Shown in pieces: positions 23,166-33,627 of a DNA stretch of 47,820 bases. Origin of the DNA: Empedobacter sedimenti (GTDB lineage Bacteria; Bacteroidota; Bacteroidia; Flavobacteriales; Weeksellaceae); contig NZ_JASCQG010000017.1 in NCBI RefSeq assembly GCF_030005555.1, positions 1 through 47,820 on the forward strand, read 5' to 3'. Position 1 is the stretch's first letter. Every line of letters begins with the position of its first letter. Below the pieces are notes generated by a model, which saw nothing but the letters and a program-made list of their open reading frames with translations, searched no databases and was not told the DNA's origin. The translations under genes and the position numbers were made by a program.

Positions 23166-25375
23166 TAACGGACAACTGCAATTTTCAATGTTTTGGTTTC
23201 TGTACCATCTGCATTTGTCATCAAAACTAAATAAATTCCTGAAGCTACTGGCTTTCCTTTTGCATTATTTGTGCTCCATTCTACTATTCCTCCATCTGCT
23301 TTTGACTCAAAAACCAAATTTCCTACAACATCTGTTATCTTAACAATTGCTCGATTAGGAAGATTCTTTATCGTGACATTTCCTTTATATTCTGGTCTAT
23401 AAGGATTTGGATATGCAATCGCTTGACTAAAATCTGAAGCCTCAGAAGAAACATCACCATTATAAGCCACCACACCTTTTTCTGTTGCAAAATAAACTGT
23501 ACCCGTTGTTTCGTCTACAGAAACATCGTACACAACATCCGATGGTAAAGGTGAATTTTTAGTTGTAAAATGTAATTTTGTTTGTTCTCCATTATCCGAA
23601 ATATAATAAACGCCTGCTCCATTTGTTGCAATCCATTTTCGGTTTGCATTATCTACTTTTATCGAATAAATGCCCACATCTGTTAACAAAGCTTCAGGTA
23701 TGCCATCTTGCATAATTACAATTGGTTCTACCTTTACATTGTTTGATTTTACTGCAGTATCAGCACCATATAAAACAACTAAACCTTGTTCTGTTCCAAT
23801 CCATAAATTATTATATCGATCATTTGCAACTGTCAAAACATTATTGACAGGTAATTGATTCGCCGTTGTAATATCACTGGCTAGTTGATAGTTTTTATTC
23901 AAAACCATTACTCCTCCACCTTCTCTACCATTAGGATAATAAATATATTCATCAGAAATAGAAGGTGATAAGGTAACAACAGGCGAATTACGATCTATTC
24001 CTAGTTGTTTCCACGTTCCATTTGCATTTCTCTCTACATAGTAAGTGTACTCAAAATCTGGACTTTGTCCATCTGGGTAAGAAGCACCAATATGTAAGTT
24101 GCCTAATTTATCGTAGGCTAATCCAGAAATTCTTGAGCTTGGAAATTGATTTGAAATTATTTTTTTAGGAACTAAATCATTTCCAAATTCTAACAAATCT
24201 GTACGCCCATTTGTATCTCGTGCATATTTATTGAAAGATGAAACAATAAATGTATTATTGTCTTTATCTGGATGGGCAACAATTTTTAAAATATCGCGAA
24301 CATAAAAAATATCTTGAGAACTAAAGTTATTCCACTTTTTAGCATCATAATAATAAAACCCATCATTATTCTCTAACACATTTGCATAAGCTTCTGTACC
24401 GCCTGGAGCAATCCAAACTTTACCATTTTTTGAAGTAACTGACCACGATTTGTTGTTATATGGTCCGTCAGGAAAAAATGCTTTATTCTCTTTTATACGA
24501 ATAATTCCTTTTGTCGTTGTTCCTCCATAATATTCTCCATCCACAAAAATCCCTTCATTAAATCCTACAAAATTATCTTCTGCAATATTTCCTGATAAGT
24601 TTGAAATACTATTATTTTGAGTAATGATTAACTGATCATTAGAAGCTTTCAGATTCTTAATTTCAGTTGTAAAACTTCTTGAAGTTGAAGTTAAACTTTT
24701 CAATTCATTTCCAATTGAATAATATACTTCATTCTTAAACAACTCTATGTTCGAAATATCTCCAGTTGTAACAGTTGTCCAACTATTAAAATTATTGTTA
24801 TTTAATTTTTTTGAAGATAATTCGCTCGAATATATTCCTTTATCCGTACCTATATAGAGTTGATTTCCTAAAACGGCCGCATCCTTTACAATTGTTCCAT
24901 TTGTGCGTGTAGTTTCTTTAAACTCTTGATCTTTTATATGATACGAAACAATTCCGAAAGCACCCGAAATAAAAGCAATTCCATCATTTATCAAAATATG
25001 ATTAATCTTTTTATTTCCTGCAAAACCATACCAATTTATATCCAACACCATCGTAGATTCACCTGAATGCAATAAATCTAAACCTCCATTTTCATAACCT
25101 ACCAAAAGAGCATCAGAAACCGGATCATAAGCCATCGCAGAAACTCCAACGTTGTTTAAATAGTTAGTTTTATTCAGTTTTATCCAGTCAGAAGTTGGTG
25201 ATTTCGGATTAAATAGAAATAATCCATTTTCGGTTCCACAATAAATCACACCTTTTACTTCTTCTAACAACTTTGCATTATTGTAAGAAAATAAATCTTT
25301 CCAACGCGCTTTATTATTTTGCGCATTCAAGCTGGTGAAAATCATTGCTATGATCAAAAACAATTTTGTCTTCAT
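23165..25375 (-). CDS. porZ: Type IX secretion system protein PorZ
   Basis: 736 aa with a signal peptide (1-18, ending SLNAQ). Two beta-propeller regions cover about 25-640 with repeated GTENGLFLF / GTDKGIY / GTEQGLVVL / ATEKGVVAY blades of the two-component-regulator type. A C-terminal Ig-like sorting domain (about 650-736; AYPNPYRPE, GIYLVLM, KTLKIAVV) follows. PorZ is part of the surface attachment complex that fixes type IX cargo to A-type LPS. A TACTTTTG box lies 6 nt before the ATG. First gene of porZ-recO-membrane protein. Confidence 0.88.
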   Translation of the reverse strand: MKTKLFLIIAMIFTSLNAQNNKARWKDLFSYNNAKLLEEVKGVIYCGTENGLFLFNPKSPTSDWIKLNKTNYLNNVGVSAMAYDPVSDALLVGYENGGLDLLHSGESTMVLDINWYGFAGNKKINHILINDGIAFISGAFGIVSYHIKDQEFKETTRTNGTIVKDAAVLGNQLYIGTDKGIYSSELSSKKLNNNNFNSWTTVTTGDISNIELFKNEVYYSIGNELKSLTSTSRSFTTEIKNLKASNDQLIITQNNSISNLSGNIAEDNFVGFNEGIFVDGEYYGGTTTKGIIRIKENKAFFPDGPYNNKSWSVTSKNGKVWIAPGGTEAYANVLENNDGFYYYDAKKWNNFSSQDIFYVRDILKIVAHPDKDNNTFIVSSFNKYARDTNGRTDLLEFGNDLVPKKIISNQFPSSRISGLAYDKLGNLHIGASYPDGQSPDFEYTYYVERNANGTWKQLGIDRNSPVVTLSPSISDEYIYYPNGREGGGVMVLNKNYQLASDITTANQLPVNNVLTVANDRYNNLWIGTEQGLVVLYGADTAVKSNNVKVEPIVIMQDGIPEALLTDVGIYSIKVDNANRKWIATNGAGVYYISDNGEQTKLHFTTKNSPLPSDVVYDVSVDETTGTVYFATEKGVVAYNGDVSSEASDFSQAIAYPNPYRPEYKGNVTIKNLPNRAIVKITDVVGNLVFESKADGGIVEWSTNNAKGKPVASGIYLVLMTNADGTETKTLKIAVVR

Positions 25376-25381
25376 AAGTCA

Positions 25382-25389
25382 CAAAAGTA
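25382..25389 (-). promoter_or_regulatory. TACTTTTG -7 box 6 nt before porZ
   Basis: Exact TAnnTTTG match on the minus strand. With the usual spacing, transcription begins at or next to the ATG, leaving almost no leader. Confidence 0.55.
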
Positions 25390-25433
25390 CTGTAATTTAT
25401 AACAAAATTTTAGATGAAAAATTGTACAGATTA

Positions 25434-26402
25434 CTAGATAAGATCAAAAAACTTACCTGGAAGTGTTGCAATAACTTGCTTTAACTCTAAATCGAGTAAA
25501 GTTGGCATCAACTCATACGTTTTCAAATTTAGGTCAAGAGACATTTTATCGATGTGTTGTTTCCCATTATTTTTTAGATAGTTGATAATGATTTTTTCTT
25601 CATCAGAAAACTCTAAGAACAAATCCAATTGATTCGGTTTTTTCTTAATATCAAAGTTAAAATACTCAATAATATCTTTTGAACTTTCAATTAAATAGGC
25701 TTGTTGCGACTTGATCAAATAATTACAACCAACACTTAACGAATCTGTCGTTTTTCCTGGTAACGCAAAAACTTCACGATTATATTCGTTCGCAAATTTT
25801 GCTGTTACTAAACTACCTCCTTTAAAAGCAGATTCTACAACAATTGTAACATCAGCTAAACCTGCAATAATTCTATTTCTTTGCAAAAAAGCTTCTGGAA
25901 CAACAGCCTTAAAACTTGGTTGTTCTGTAATCCAGCCTCCATTAGTTAACATTTCATGGGCTATTTTTTTATGAGAAGCAGGATAAATTCGATCAAAATT
26001 TGTTCCCATCACCGACCACGTTTGTACTTTATTTTTGAGCGATTGTGCATGAGCTTCAATATCGCAGCCATAAGCTAATCCACTTATAATCGTTGTATCA
26101 AATTCAGCAATTCCTTCAATCAATTCCGTAATAAAATTCTTCCCATAATTGGTCATCTTGCGCGTCCCGACAATCGATATTTTTTTGTTATTGAATTGAT
26201 TAAATTCTAAATTTCCTTTTGTAAAAAGCACAATTGGAGCATCTAAACACTCTTTTAATAAATTTGGATAAGCTTCATCGTAAATAGTTAAAATATTGAT
26301 TTCATTGTTTTTACAATATTCAATTTCGTTAAATGCTAAATCTAAATACTTTTTATTGGCAAAATCTTTGCTAATTTGTAGTCCAATTCCCGAAATTTGC
26401 AT
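25434..26402 (-). CDS. dprA: DNA-processing protein DprA, N-terminus interrupted
   Basis: Rossmann-type DNA-binding core with GTRKMTNYGK, SGLAYGCDIEAHA and the conserved R-x-R-x-I-A-G / GSLVTAKFA segments; a winged-helix end follows (about 250-322). DprA loads RecA onto incoming ssDNA in transformation. The helix-hairpin-helix N-terminus continues in frame upstream (26403-26525: DLPYILAL, KGIGDFTARK), but that frame has no ATG after a TAA at 26526-26528. The only upstream ATG (26529-26531) is immediately followed by this TAA, so codon 2 looks like a stop. I give the first internal ATG (26402). The Rossmann core would be intact, but the HhH part would be lost. Confidence 0.8.
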   Translation of the reverse strand: MQISGIGLQISKDFANKKYLDLAFNEIEYCKNNEINILTIYDEAYPNLLKECLDAPIVLFTKGNLEFNQFNNKKISIVGTRKMTNYGKNFITELIEGIAEFDTTIISGLAYGCDIEAHAQSLKNKVQTWSVMGTNFDRIYPASHKKIAHEMLTNGGWITEQPSFKAVVPEAFLQRNRIIAGLADVTIVVESAFKGGSLVTAKFANEYNREVFALPGKTTDSLSVGCNYLIKSQQAYLIESSKDIIEYFNFDIKKKPNQLDLFLEFSDEEKIIINYLKNNGKQHIDKMSLDLNLKTYELMPTLLDLELKQVIATLPGKFFDLI

Positions 26403-26619
26403 CAAATCTTTTGGTTTGCAAGTCCAAGCGGCTTCAGCAGATCCAAAAAATTGGATAATTTTTCGAGCTGTAAAATCGCCAATTCCTTTCTGAAAAGATA
26501 AAGCTAAAATGTAGGGTAAATCGGTTTACATAGTGTTAAATTATTAATATTAAACCAACTAAGCAGAATTTTAAGTATTTATTTTTTGCTAAATCTAAAA
26601 AAAATGTTAATTTCGTATA

Positions 26620-27795
26620 ATGAGGTTAGAAGAGCATATTAGTCAATTATTATTTCAGCACGATTGTGTAATCGTTCCAAATTTTGGTGCGTTTATCTCA
26701 AACACTGCAAATGTGACGTTTGATGAGCAAACGAATACATTTATTTCACCAAGAAAAGAGCTTTCATTTAATTCTTCATTAACAAAAAGTGATGGAATTT
26801 TAGTGAACAAAATTGCGCACGATGAGCCTATGGCTTTTGATAAAGCGCAAACTTATTTGGATGAACAAGTCTATTTTTGGCAAGAACACTTGAAGAATGG
26901 AAAAATCCTAACCTTAAAAAATATTGGTGAAATACAATTTAACGAAGCTGGAAAAATTGATTTCAAACCAGAAAATGCTCAAAATTATTTCATTGCTGCC
27001 TACGGACTTTCTAATTTACAAGCCAATTACATTTTAGATTCGTCTAAAACAAAAACTTCTAACAAACACATGTCAAAATTTTTAGCCGCAGCCTCTTTAA
27101 TTCCGATTATTGTTGGTGGCTTCCTATATTTTAATACGCCACAACCTGTTCAACAGTTTGTAACAGAACAATGGAGTGGCTTAGTATTACCAATGATTGG
27201 TAATTCTGACGCTAAAACAGATGACAAAGCTGTGCAATATGATGTGTATAACACACCTCAAAATATTGATGAGCCATCATTAGTTGAATACCAAATAGCT
27301 GAAACAGTTACGAAAACAGACACAATTGAAACACCTAAAAAAGTTGAAATTACCGTAGTTAAAGAAACGAAGATTAATGAAAACGAAAAAGAAGTTACTG
27401 CAATTGTAAAAGAAAAACCTGCTACTAAAGAAGCTGTAAAAACAGAAACTAAAAAGATTACAAAAGTAGAAAACGCGAAGGTTGAAGAGAAAAAATCGAC
27501 AAAAGTAGATGCTAAAACTACTTTGAAATCAGATAAAAAAGAACCTATCGTTATTGCTAAATCTACAGCAAAAAAATATCAAGTTATCGCTGGTTCTCTA
27601 CGTCGTTCAGAAGATGCTGATCGTATGTTAGCAGATTTAAAGAAACAAGGTTATAAAAATGCAAGTGTTTCGTATGTAAAAGGTCGTTATTATTATGTCA
27701 ACTACGGAAGTTTTAATGATATGACAGAAGCGCAAAAATACATGAACGAAATGAATAAAAAGAACCCTGGAACTTGGGTTAGAACTGAAAATTAA
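26620..27795 (+). CDS. HU-CCDC81 and SPOR domain membrane protein
   Basis: 391 aa. Two N-terminal CCDC81-type HU domains (about 1-57 and 60-140; VPNFGAFISN, ILTLKNIGEIQF), one membrane helix (about 153-172), a long K/E/T-rich linker (about 195-310) and a C-terminal SPOR domain (about 316-388; YQVIAGSLRRSEDADRML, YYYVNYGSF). SPOR domains bind denuded glycan strands of peptidoglycan at division sites; the N-terminal HU-like part would be cytosolic and could contact DNA. The architecture is typical for Bacteroidota. A near-consensus box TAATTTCG lies only 4 nt before the ATG. Confidence 0.88.
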   Translation: MRLEEHISQLLFQHDCVIVPNFGAFISNTANVTFDEQTNTFISPRKELSFNSSLTKSDGILVNKIAHDEPMAFDKAQTYLDEQVYFWQEHLKNGKILTLKNIGEIQFNEAGKIDFKPENAQNYFIAAYGLSNLQANYILDSSKTKTSNKHMSKFLAAASLIPIIVGGFLYFNTPQPVQQFVTEQWSGLVLPMIGNSDAKTDDKAVQYDVYNTPQNIDEPSLVEYQIAETVTKTDTIETPKKVEITVVKETKINENEKEVTAIVKEKPATKEAVKTETKKITKVENAKVEEKKSTKVDAKTTLKSDKKEPIVIAKSTAKKYQVIAGSLRRSEDADRMLADLKKQGYKNASVSYVKGRYYYVNYGSFNDMTEAQKYMNEMNKKNPGTWVRTEN

Positions 27796-27820
27796 ACGAT
27801 TTTAAGTTAATATAAATCGA

Positions 27821-27849
27821 AATAAGCTGTCCAAATTGGACAGCTTATT
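27821..27849. terminator. Bidirectional terminator
   Basis: AATAAGCTGTCCAA (27821-27834) pairs with TTGGACAGCTTATT (27836-27849). It lies between the SPOR gene and the end of the convergent efflux operon. Confidence 0.85.
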
Positions 27850-27875
27850 TCTTTTGTTAGAATGAAATATGAAAA

Positions 27876-29327
27876 CTACTTCCAGCCTCCGCCTAAACTT
27901 TTATATATAGCGACAACTGTACTTAATTGTTTTTCTTTTGTTTCGATTAATTGCATTTTCGTTTCCAATAAATCGCGTTGCGTCATCAAAACTTCAAGAT
28001 AATCTGCACGATTATTTTTAAATAATTGATTAGCAATATCAATCGATTGTACTAATGCATCAGATTGTTTTTGTTTAAAAGCATAACTTTTCTCCAAATT
28101 ATCAATCTTCGACATTTGATTTGCAACTTCTAAATAAGCGTTTAATACTGTTTTATCATACTCGTATAATGCCTGAATTTGTTTCGCATTTGCTGTATTA
28201 AACTCTGCTTTTATCGCACTCTTGTTAATTAATGGTGCAGCTAAATCTCCAGCCAAAGAATACAAAATAGACTCAGGCATTTTAACTAAATATGATGGTT
28301 TGAATGCATTCAATCCCAATGAAGCTGAAATATTAAGCGATGGATAAAACTCAGCTCTTGCCACCTTCACATCTAAAGCAGACGCTTTCAACTCTAATTC
28401 TGCTTGTTTTATATCAGGTCGATTAGCTAACAATTGTGATGGAATTCCTGCATTCATCGTCTGTGGAATCATATTCGTAAATTCAGAATTATCGCGTTTT
28501 ATTGGTTGTGGATAACGTCCCAATAATGCATTCAATCTATTCTCTGTTTCAGTAATATTTTGACGAATATCATATTCTTCACTTTCAGATTTTAACAACT
28601 CAGCTTCAAATTTCTTCACCGCTAATTCAGTTTCACGAGCGGCTTCTTTCTGAATTTTAACTACACGCAACGCATCTTTTTGTAACGCAATATTTTGATG
28701 AATATAATCTAACTGCGTATCCAACGAAAGTAATTCGTAATAAGACGACGCAATCTCTGCAATCAAATTAGAAAGCACAAAATTCTTCCCTTCTACTGTT
28801 GATAAAAAACGAGCTACTGAAGCTTCTTTAGAATTTCTCAGTTTTTTCCAAATATCAACTTCCCAATTCGCCGAAAATCCAGCCATATAATCCATCAAAG
28901 GGTCAGGCATTTCTTGTCCAGGTTTAATTTCTGTAGACGCGTCACCAGCTCCTTGACTTGTATAACGTCCTACTTTTTCAACACCAGCACCCAATTTAGC
29001 TTCGACAGTTGGTGTAAGTTTTCCATTTTTGTACATCACTTCATTCTTCGCGATTTCAATTTCTTGAAGCGTAATCATCAATTCTTGGTTATTTTTTAAT
29101 CCTTCGTCAATTAAAACAACTAAGTTAGGATCTGTAAAAAATTGTTTCCAAGGTGTTAATCCAGAGTTTAAAGACGCATCATTATTCTGAATATTTTCAA
29201 AATTCGCTGGAAGTTTTGGTGCTTGATGATTTTCAATCTCTTGACTTACTGCTGGCGCTTTACAACTCCAAATCATTGTTCCAAAAACACCTATTGCTAT
29301 TATATTTTTGATTGTATTATTCTTCAT
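27876..29327 (-). CDS. RND efflux outer-membrane channel lipoprotein (NodT/OprM type)
   Basis: 483 aa TolC-like channel with a lipoprotein signal (WSCKAP, Cys22). It has two outer membrane efflux protein repeats, with paired long helices and PDIKQAELELKA / YLEVLMTQRDLLE motifs. It forms the outer-membrane duct for the RND pump encoded upstream. Its start overlaps the pump gene end by 11 nt, so it is the last gene of the operon adaptor-pump-channel. Confidence 0.93.
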   Translation of the reverse strand: MKNNTIKNIIAIGVFGTMIWSCKAPAVSQEIENHQAPKLPANFENIQNNDASLNSGLTPWKQFFTDPNLVVLIDEGLKNNQELMITLQEIEIAKNEVMYKNGKLTPTVEAKLGAGVEKVGRYTSQGAGDASTEIKPGQEMPDPLMDYMAGFSANWEVDIWKKLRNSKEASVARFLSTVEGKNFVLSNLIAEIASSYYELLSLDTQLDYIHQNIALQKDALRVVKIQKEAARETELAVKKFEAELLKSESEEYDIRQNITETENRLNALLGRYPQPIKRDNSEFTNMIPQTMNAGIPSQLLANRPDIKQAELELKASALDVKVARAEFYPSLNISASLGLNAFKPSYLVKMPESILYSLAGDLAAPLINKSAIKAEFNTANAKQIQALYEYDKTVLNAYLEVANQMSKIDNLEKSYAFKQKQSDALVQSIDIANQLFKNNRADYLEVLMTQRDLLETKMQLIETKEKQLSTVVAIYKSLGGGWK

Positions 29328-32300
29328 CTTCTACAATTTCTTCAGTTAAAGGATTTTCATCTTCGTATTTTACCAATTGCATTTTATCCGCTAAAGTTCC
29401 GAATGCAACATACAAACCTGGCACAATAAATAGCCCGAAAATAGTTCCGAACAACATACCACCAGCGGCGGCTGTACCAATCGTTCTATTCCCAACAGCA
29501 CCAGGCCCTGAAGCCATTACTAATGGAATAAGACCAGCAATAAAGGCGAACGATGTCATCAAAATTGGACGAAAACGAACTCCAGCTCCTTCAATTGCTG
29601 CTTTTACAATTGAATAACCTTCGTTATGTTTTTGTACCGCAAACTCAATAATCAACACGGCATTTTTTCCAAGAAGACCAATCAACATCACCATTGCAAC
29701 TTGTGCATAAATGTTGTTTTCTAATCCTAATAATTTCAAGAAGAAAAATGCTCCAAAAATTCCGGTTGGTAATGAAATAATAACTGGTAAAGGCAGAATA
29801 AAACTCTCGTATTGTGCTGCTAATATCATGTAAACGAAAATTAAACAAATGGCGAAAATAATCACCGCTTCATTCCCACGAGAAACCTCATCCTTTGAAA
29901 TTCCAGCCCAATCTATACCAAAACCACGAGGTAATGTATTTTTTGCCACTTCATTAATCGCTGCAATCGCTTGTCCACTACTGTAACCTTGCGCAGGTGT
30001 TCCACTAATTTCTGCTGCATTATACATATTGTGACGCGTAATTTCTGAAAGTCCATACACTTTTTCTATTTTCATGAAAGCTGAATACGGAACCATTTCT
30101 CCTTGATCATTTTTGACATATAATTTCAATAAGTCCTCTGGCAACGCTCTGTACTGAGGAGCTGCCTGAACCATAACTTTATAAGGTCGATCATATTTAA
30201 TGAAACTTGTTTCGTAATTAGAACCAATTAAAGTCGAAAGATTATCCATTGCATTTTCTATCGAAACACCTTTTTGTTCTGCAATATCATTGTCAATTTT
30301 CAACATATATTGAGGGAAAGATGCACTATAAAATGTGAAAACAGAACTTAATTCTGGACGACGACTCAATTCTTTAACAAAATCGCGGCTCACTTCTTCC
30401 ATTTTATGATAATCTCCACTACCTGCTTTATCCAATAATCTCAACTCAAAACCACCAGCAGCACCATATCCAGGAACAGATGGTGGCTGAAAATATTCGA
30501 TATTAGCACCATTAATATTACCCGCTTTCTCTTCTAACTCTTTGATAATTTCATCAGCCGATTTAGATCGATCTTCCCAACTTTTTAAGTTAATCAAACA
30601 TGTTCCCGAATTGGCTCCAGTTCCTTCTGTTAAAATCTCATAACCTGCAAGTGATGAAACTGAAGAAACACCATCTATACCTTCTGCAATTTTTTGTAAT
30701 TTTTGCGAAATATCATTTGTTCTTTCCAAAGTAGAACCTGGAGGTGTTTGAATGATTGCATAAAACATTCCCTGATCTTCGTTTGGAATAAATCCAGAAG
30801 GTAAACTATTATTGATAAAGAAAATTCCTGCACAAAACGCCAATAAAACACCAAATGTAACCGTACGTTTATTAACTGTTTTTGTTAAAACTTTCTCGTA
30901 TTTAAATGATCCTTTGTTGAATAAGTGATTAAACTTTGTTAAAAATTTATTTAACATCGTTTTCTTTCTTGGTTGATCATGATTATTTTTCAAAATCATT
31001 GCACACAATGCAGGCGTTAACGTTAACGCTACAATACCAGAAAGAATAATAGACGTAGCCATTGTTATCGAGAATTGACGATAAAAAATACCTACAGGTC
31101 CAGACATAAACGCAACTGGAATAAACACGGCAGCCATTACAAATGTAATTGCGATAATTGCTCCACTAATTTCGCGCATCGCTTCTTCTGTTGCTCGTAA
31201 AGGCGAAAGATTTTTTTCTTCCATCTTCGCGTGAACAGCTTCGATCACTACAATTGCATCATCGACAACAACTCCAATTGCCATTACCAACGCGAATAAA
31301 GAAATCAAGTTTAATGTAATTCCAAAGAAACTCATTAACGCAAAAGTTCCGACTAACGAAACAGGAACCGCCAAAGCAGGAATCAATGTAGAACGCCAAT
31401 CGCCTAAGAATAAAAATACCACAATTCCAACTAAAACGAAAGCTTCAAAAAGTGTGTGAACAACTTTTTCCATAGAAGCATCTAAGAATTTCGAAACGTC
31501 ATAAGAAATTTCATACTCCATTCCTTTTGGTAAATTGTTCTCTTTCAGATCAGCCATCAACGATTTTATATTTTTGATAACCTCACTTGCATTACTTCCG
31601 TACGATTGTTTGATAACAATTGCAGCAGATGGTTTTCCGTTCAAAGTTGAGTAAATATCATACATTGAGCTACCAAATTCTATATCAGCAACATCTTTTA
31701 ATCGTAAAATTTCTCCATCAGGATTTGAGCGCAAAATAATATTACCATATTGATCTTTTGTATTGTATCGTCCTGAATATTTTAACACATATTCAAATGC
31801 TTCTGAACGTTTACCTGAACTTTCTCCCGTTTTACCTGGTGAAGCTTCAATACTTTGCTCATTTAGTGCGTTCATAACTTCTTCTGCAGAAATATTGTAC
31901 GCTTGCATGCGATCTGGTTTCAACCAAATACGCATCGCATATTCTCTATTTCCCAAAATATCTGCGTCACCAACTCCGTTGATACGTTTCAATTCAGACA
32001 AAATATTGATATCTGCATAATTATATAAAAACTGTTGATCTGCTTTCGGATCTTTACTATACAAGTTGATATACATTAACATATTTGATTCTTCACGCGT
32101 AATTTTTACACCTTCGCGAACAACAAGCGGAGGAAGTTTATTCACGACTGAAGAAACACGGTTTTGCACATTTACAGCAGCAATATTAGGATCGGTTCCT
32201 AAGTCAAAAATGACTTGAATAGATGCTTCACCATCATTTCCTGCATCAGATGTAATGTATTTCATTCCAGGAACTCCATTTAGTGCACGTTCTAACGGAA

Positions 32301-32487
32301 TAACGACTGATTTAATCAATAATTCGTTGTTTGCACCGGGGTATTCTGCTGTAATATTCACCTTTGGTGGCGAAATTGCAGGGAATTGCGTTACAGGTAA
32401 TTTGACCAATGACAAGATTCCTAAGAAAACAATAATCAACGAAATGACAATCGAAAGAACTGGTCTTCGAATAAATTTATCAAACAT
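29317..32487 (-). CDS. RND efflux pump permease (HAE1, AcrB/MexB type)
   Basis: 1056 aa, full length for hydrophobe/amphiphile RND pumps: 12 membrane helices and two large periplasmic loops. The proton-relay aspartates are present (GVVVDDAIVVIEAVH, about residue 405), as are the N-terminal MFDKFIRRPV and GLLGKNAVLIIEFA motifs. Drives proton-coupled drug or detergent export together with the adaptor and channel. The C-terminal tail is acidic. It starts 18 nt after the adaptor stop. Substrate range cannot be inferred. No TetR/AraC regulator is adjacent. Confidence 0.95.
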   Translation of the reverse strand: MFDKFIRRPVLSIVISLIIVFLGILSLVKLPVTQFPAISPPKVNITAEYPGANNELLIKSVVIPLERALNGVPGMKYITSDAGNDGEASIQVIFDLGTDPNIAAVNVQNRVSSVVNKLPPLVVREGVKITREESNMLMYINLYSKDPKADQQFLYNYADINILSELKRINGVGDADILGNREYAMRIWLKPDRMQAYNISAEEVMNALNEQSIEASPGKTGESSGKRSEAFEYVLKYSGRYNTKDQYGNIILRSNPDGEILRLKDVADIEFGSSMYDIYSTLNGKPSAAIVIKQSYGSNASEVIKNIKSLMADLKENNLPKGMEYEISYDVSKFLDASMEKVVHTLFEAFVLVGIVVFLFLGDWRSTLIPALAVPVSLVGTFALMSFFGITLNLISLFALVMAIGVVVDDAIVVIEAVHAKMEEKNLSPLRATEEAMREISGAIIAITFVMAAVFIPVAFMSGPVGIFYRQFSITMATSIILSGIVALTLTPALCAMILKNNHDQPRKKTMLNKFLTKFNHLFNKGSFKYEKVLTKTVNKRTVTFGVLLAFCAGIFFINNSLPSGFIPNEDQGMFYAIIQTPPGSTLERTNDISQKLQKIAEGIDGVSSVSSLAGYEILTEGTGANSGTCLINLKSWEDRSKSADEIIKELEEKAGNINGANIEYFQPPSVPGYGAAGGFELRLLDKAGSGDYHKMEEVSRDFVKELSRRPELSSVFTFYSASFPQYMLKIDNDIAEQKGVSIENAMDNLSTLIGSNYETSFIKYDRPYKVMVQAAPQYRALPEDLLKLYVKNDQGEMVPYSAFMKIEKVYGLSEITRHNMYNAAEISGTPAQGYSSGQAIAAINEVAKNTLPRGFGIDWAGISKDEVSRGNEAVIIFAICLIFVYMILAAQYESFILPLPVIISLPTGIFGAFFFLKLLGLENNIYAQVAMVMLIGLLGKNAVLIIEFAVQKHNEGYSIVKAAIEGAGVRFRPILMTSFAFIAGLIPLVMASGPGAVGNRTIGTAAAGGMLFGTIFGLFIVPGLYVAFGTLADKMQLVKYEDENPLTEEIVEDEE

Positions 32488-32505
32488 AATTTTCGTCTTT
32501 AATGA

Positions 32506-33588
32506 TTAATTGGCTTTTAATTTTAGAGAAGCAAATACCTTGCGCGGCGCCATGAATTTAGTTTTGACTTTATCGTCATCTTTCACTTTCTGTACTCCTT
32601 CTAACAAAATTTGATCGTTCTCTGACAAACCACTTTCTACAACATACAAATCGGGCATTTCTGATCCTACAGTGATGTTACGAGATTTTACTTTCCCATT
32701 TTTATCTACAACAAAAACATATACTTTATCTTGAATTTCGTAAGTTGCTTTTTGCGGAATCAATAATACATTGTGCAACGGAACTGTCATTTGAACTTTT
32801 CCTGTTTCGCCGTTTCTTAACAAACGATTTGGATTTGGGAAGCGTGCACGAAAAGCTATATTTCCAGTTTCATTATTAAATTCACCTTCTATCGTTTCTA
32901 CTTTTCCTTTCTCTGGTAAAGGTTGATTATTTGCTAAAATCAATGAAACAGCATTACTTCCACGATTTTGTATATTGGTTTGATAATCTAAATATTCTGG
33001 CTCAGAAACATTGAAGTAAGCAAACATTTGAGAGTTGTCTGACAAGTTTGTTAACAACATACCTTCATCAATCAAGCTTCCTAATTTCATCGGAAGTCTA
33101 TCTATCACACCCGAAAATGGCGCACGAATATCCGTAAATGATAAATGTAATTGTGCTAATTGCATTTCTGCTTTTGACTTCTCTAAATGCGCTTGTGCAA
33201 TAGCTTGTTCATTTTTAGAAACAACATTATTATCTGCTAATGTTTTCGAGTTTTGTAACTCTATTTGCATTTCTTTTACTTCTGCTTTCGCTTTTAAGTA
33301 TTCTGCCTGATACATTTGTGGCATAATACGAAACAACAACTGTCCAGCTTGTACATATTGCCCTTCATCCACATAGATTTTTTGTAAAAATCCTTTTTCT
33401 TGTGCACGAATTTCGATGTTGCGAACTGATTTAATTTGCGAAACATAATCCTTGTTCAAGATTGTATCCATTCTAAGCGGAGTAGTTACTGGATAATCTT
33501 TTTCTTCTTCTTTTTCCTGTTTTTTTGATGAACAACTTGTTGTCAACAAAACAGTACTCAGAGCAACAAATAATGCGACTCTTTTCAT
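32506..33588 (-). CDS. RND efflux periplasmic adaptor lipoprotein
   Basis: 360 aa membrane-fusion protein with lipobox TTSC (Cys19). Lipoyl half-domains near 60-95 and 150-185 (GFLQKIYVDEGQYVQAGQLLF, FTDIRAPFSGVID) flank a helical hairpin (about 100-150), followed by beta-barrel and membrane-proximal domains. It links the RND pump to the outer-membrane channel. First gene of the three-gene efflux operon. The 155-nt leader upstream contains two hairpins. Confidence 0.93.
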   Translation of the reverse strand: MKRVALFVALSTVLLTTSCSSKKQEKEEEKDYPVTTPLRMDTILNKDYVSQIKSVRNIEIRAQEKGFLQKIYVDEGQYVQAGQLLFRIMPQMYQAEYLKAKAEVKEMQIELQNSKTLADNNVVSKNEQAIAQAHLEKSKAEMQLAQLHLSFTDIRAPFSGVIDRLPMKLGSLIDEGMLLTNLSDNSQMFAYFNVSEPEYLDYQTNIQNRGSNAVSLILANNQPLPEKGKVETIEGEFNNETGNIAFRARFPNPNRLLRNGETGKVQMTVPLHNVLLIPQKATYEIQDKVYVFVVDKNGKVKSRNITVGSEMPDLYVVESGLSENDQILLEGVQKVKDDDKVKTKFMAPRKVFASLKLKAN

Positions 33589-33627
33589 AATTCTTCTAAC
33601 TATTAAATGATAATTTGGTTTTAAAAA

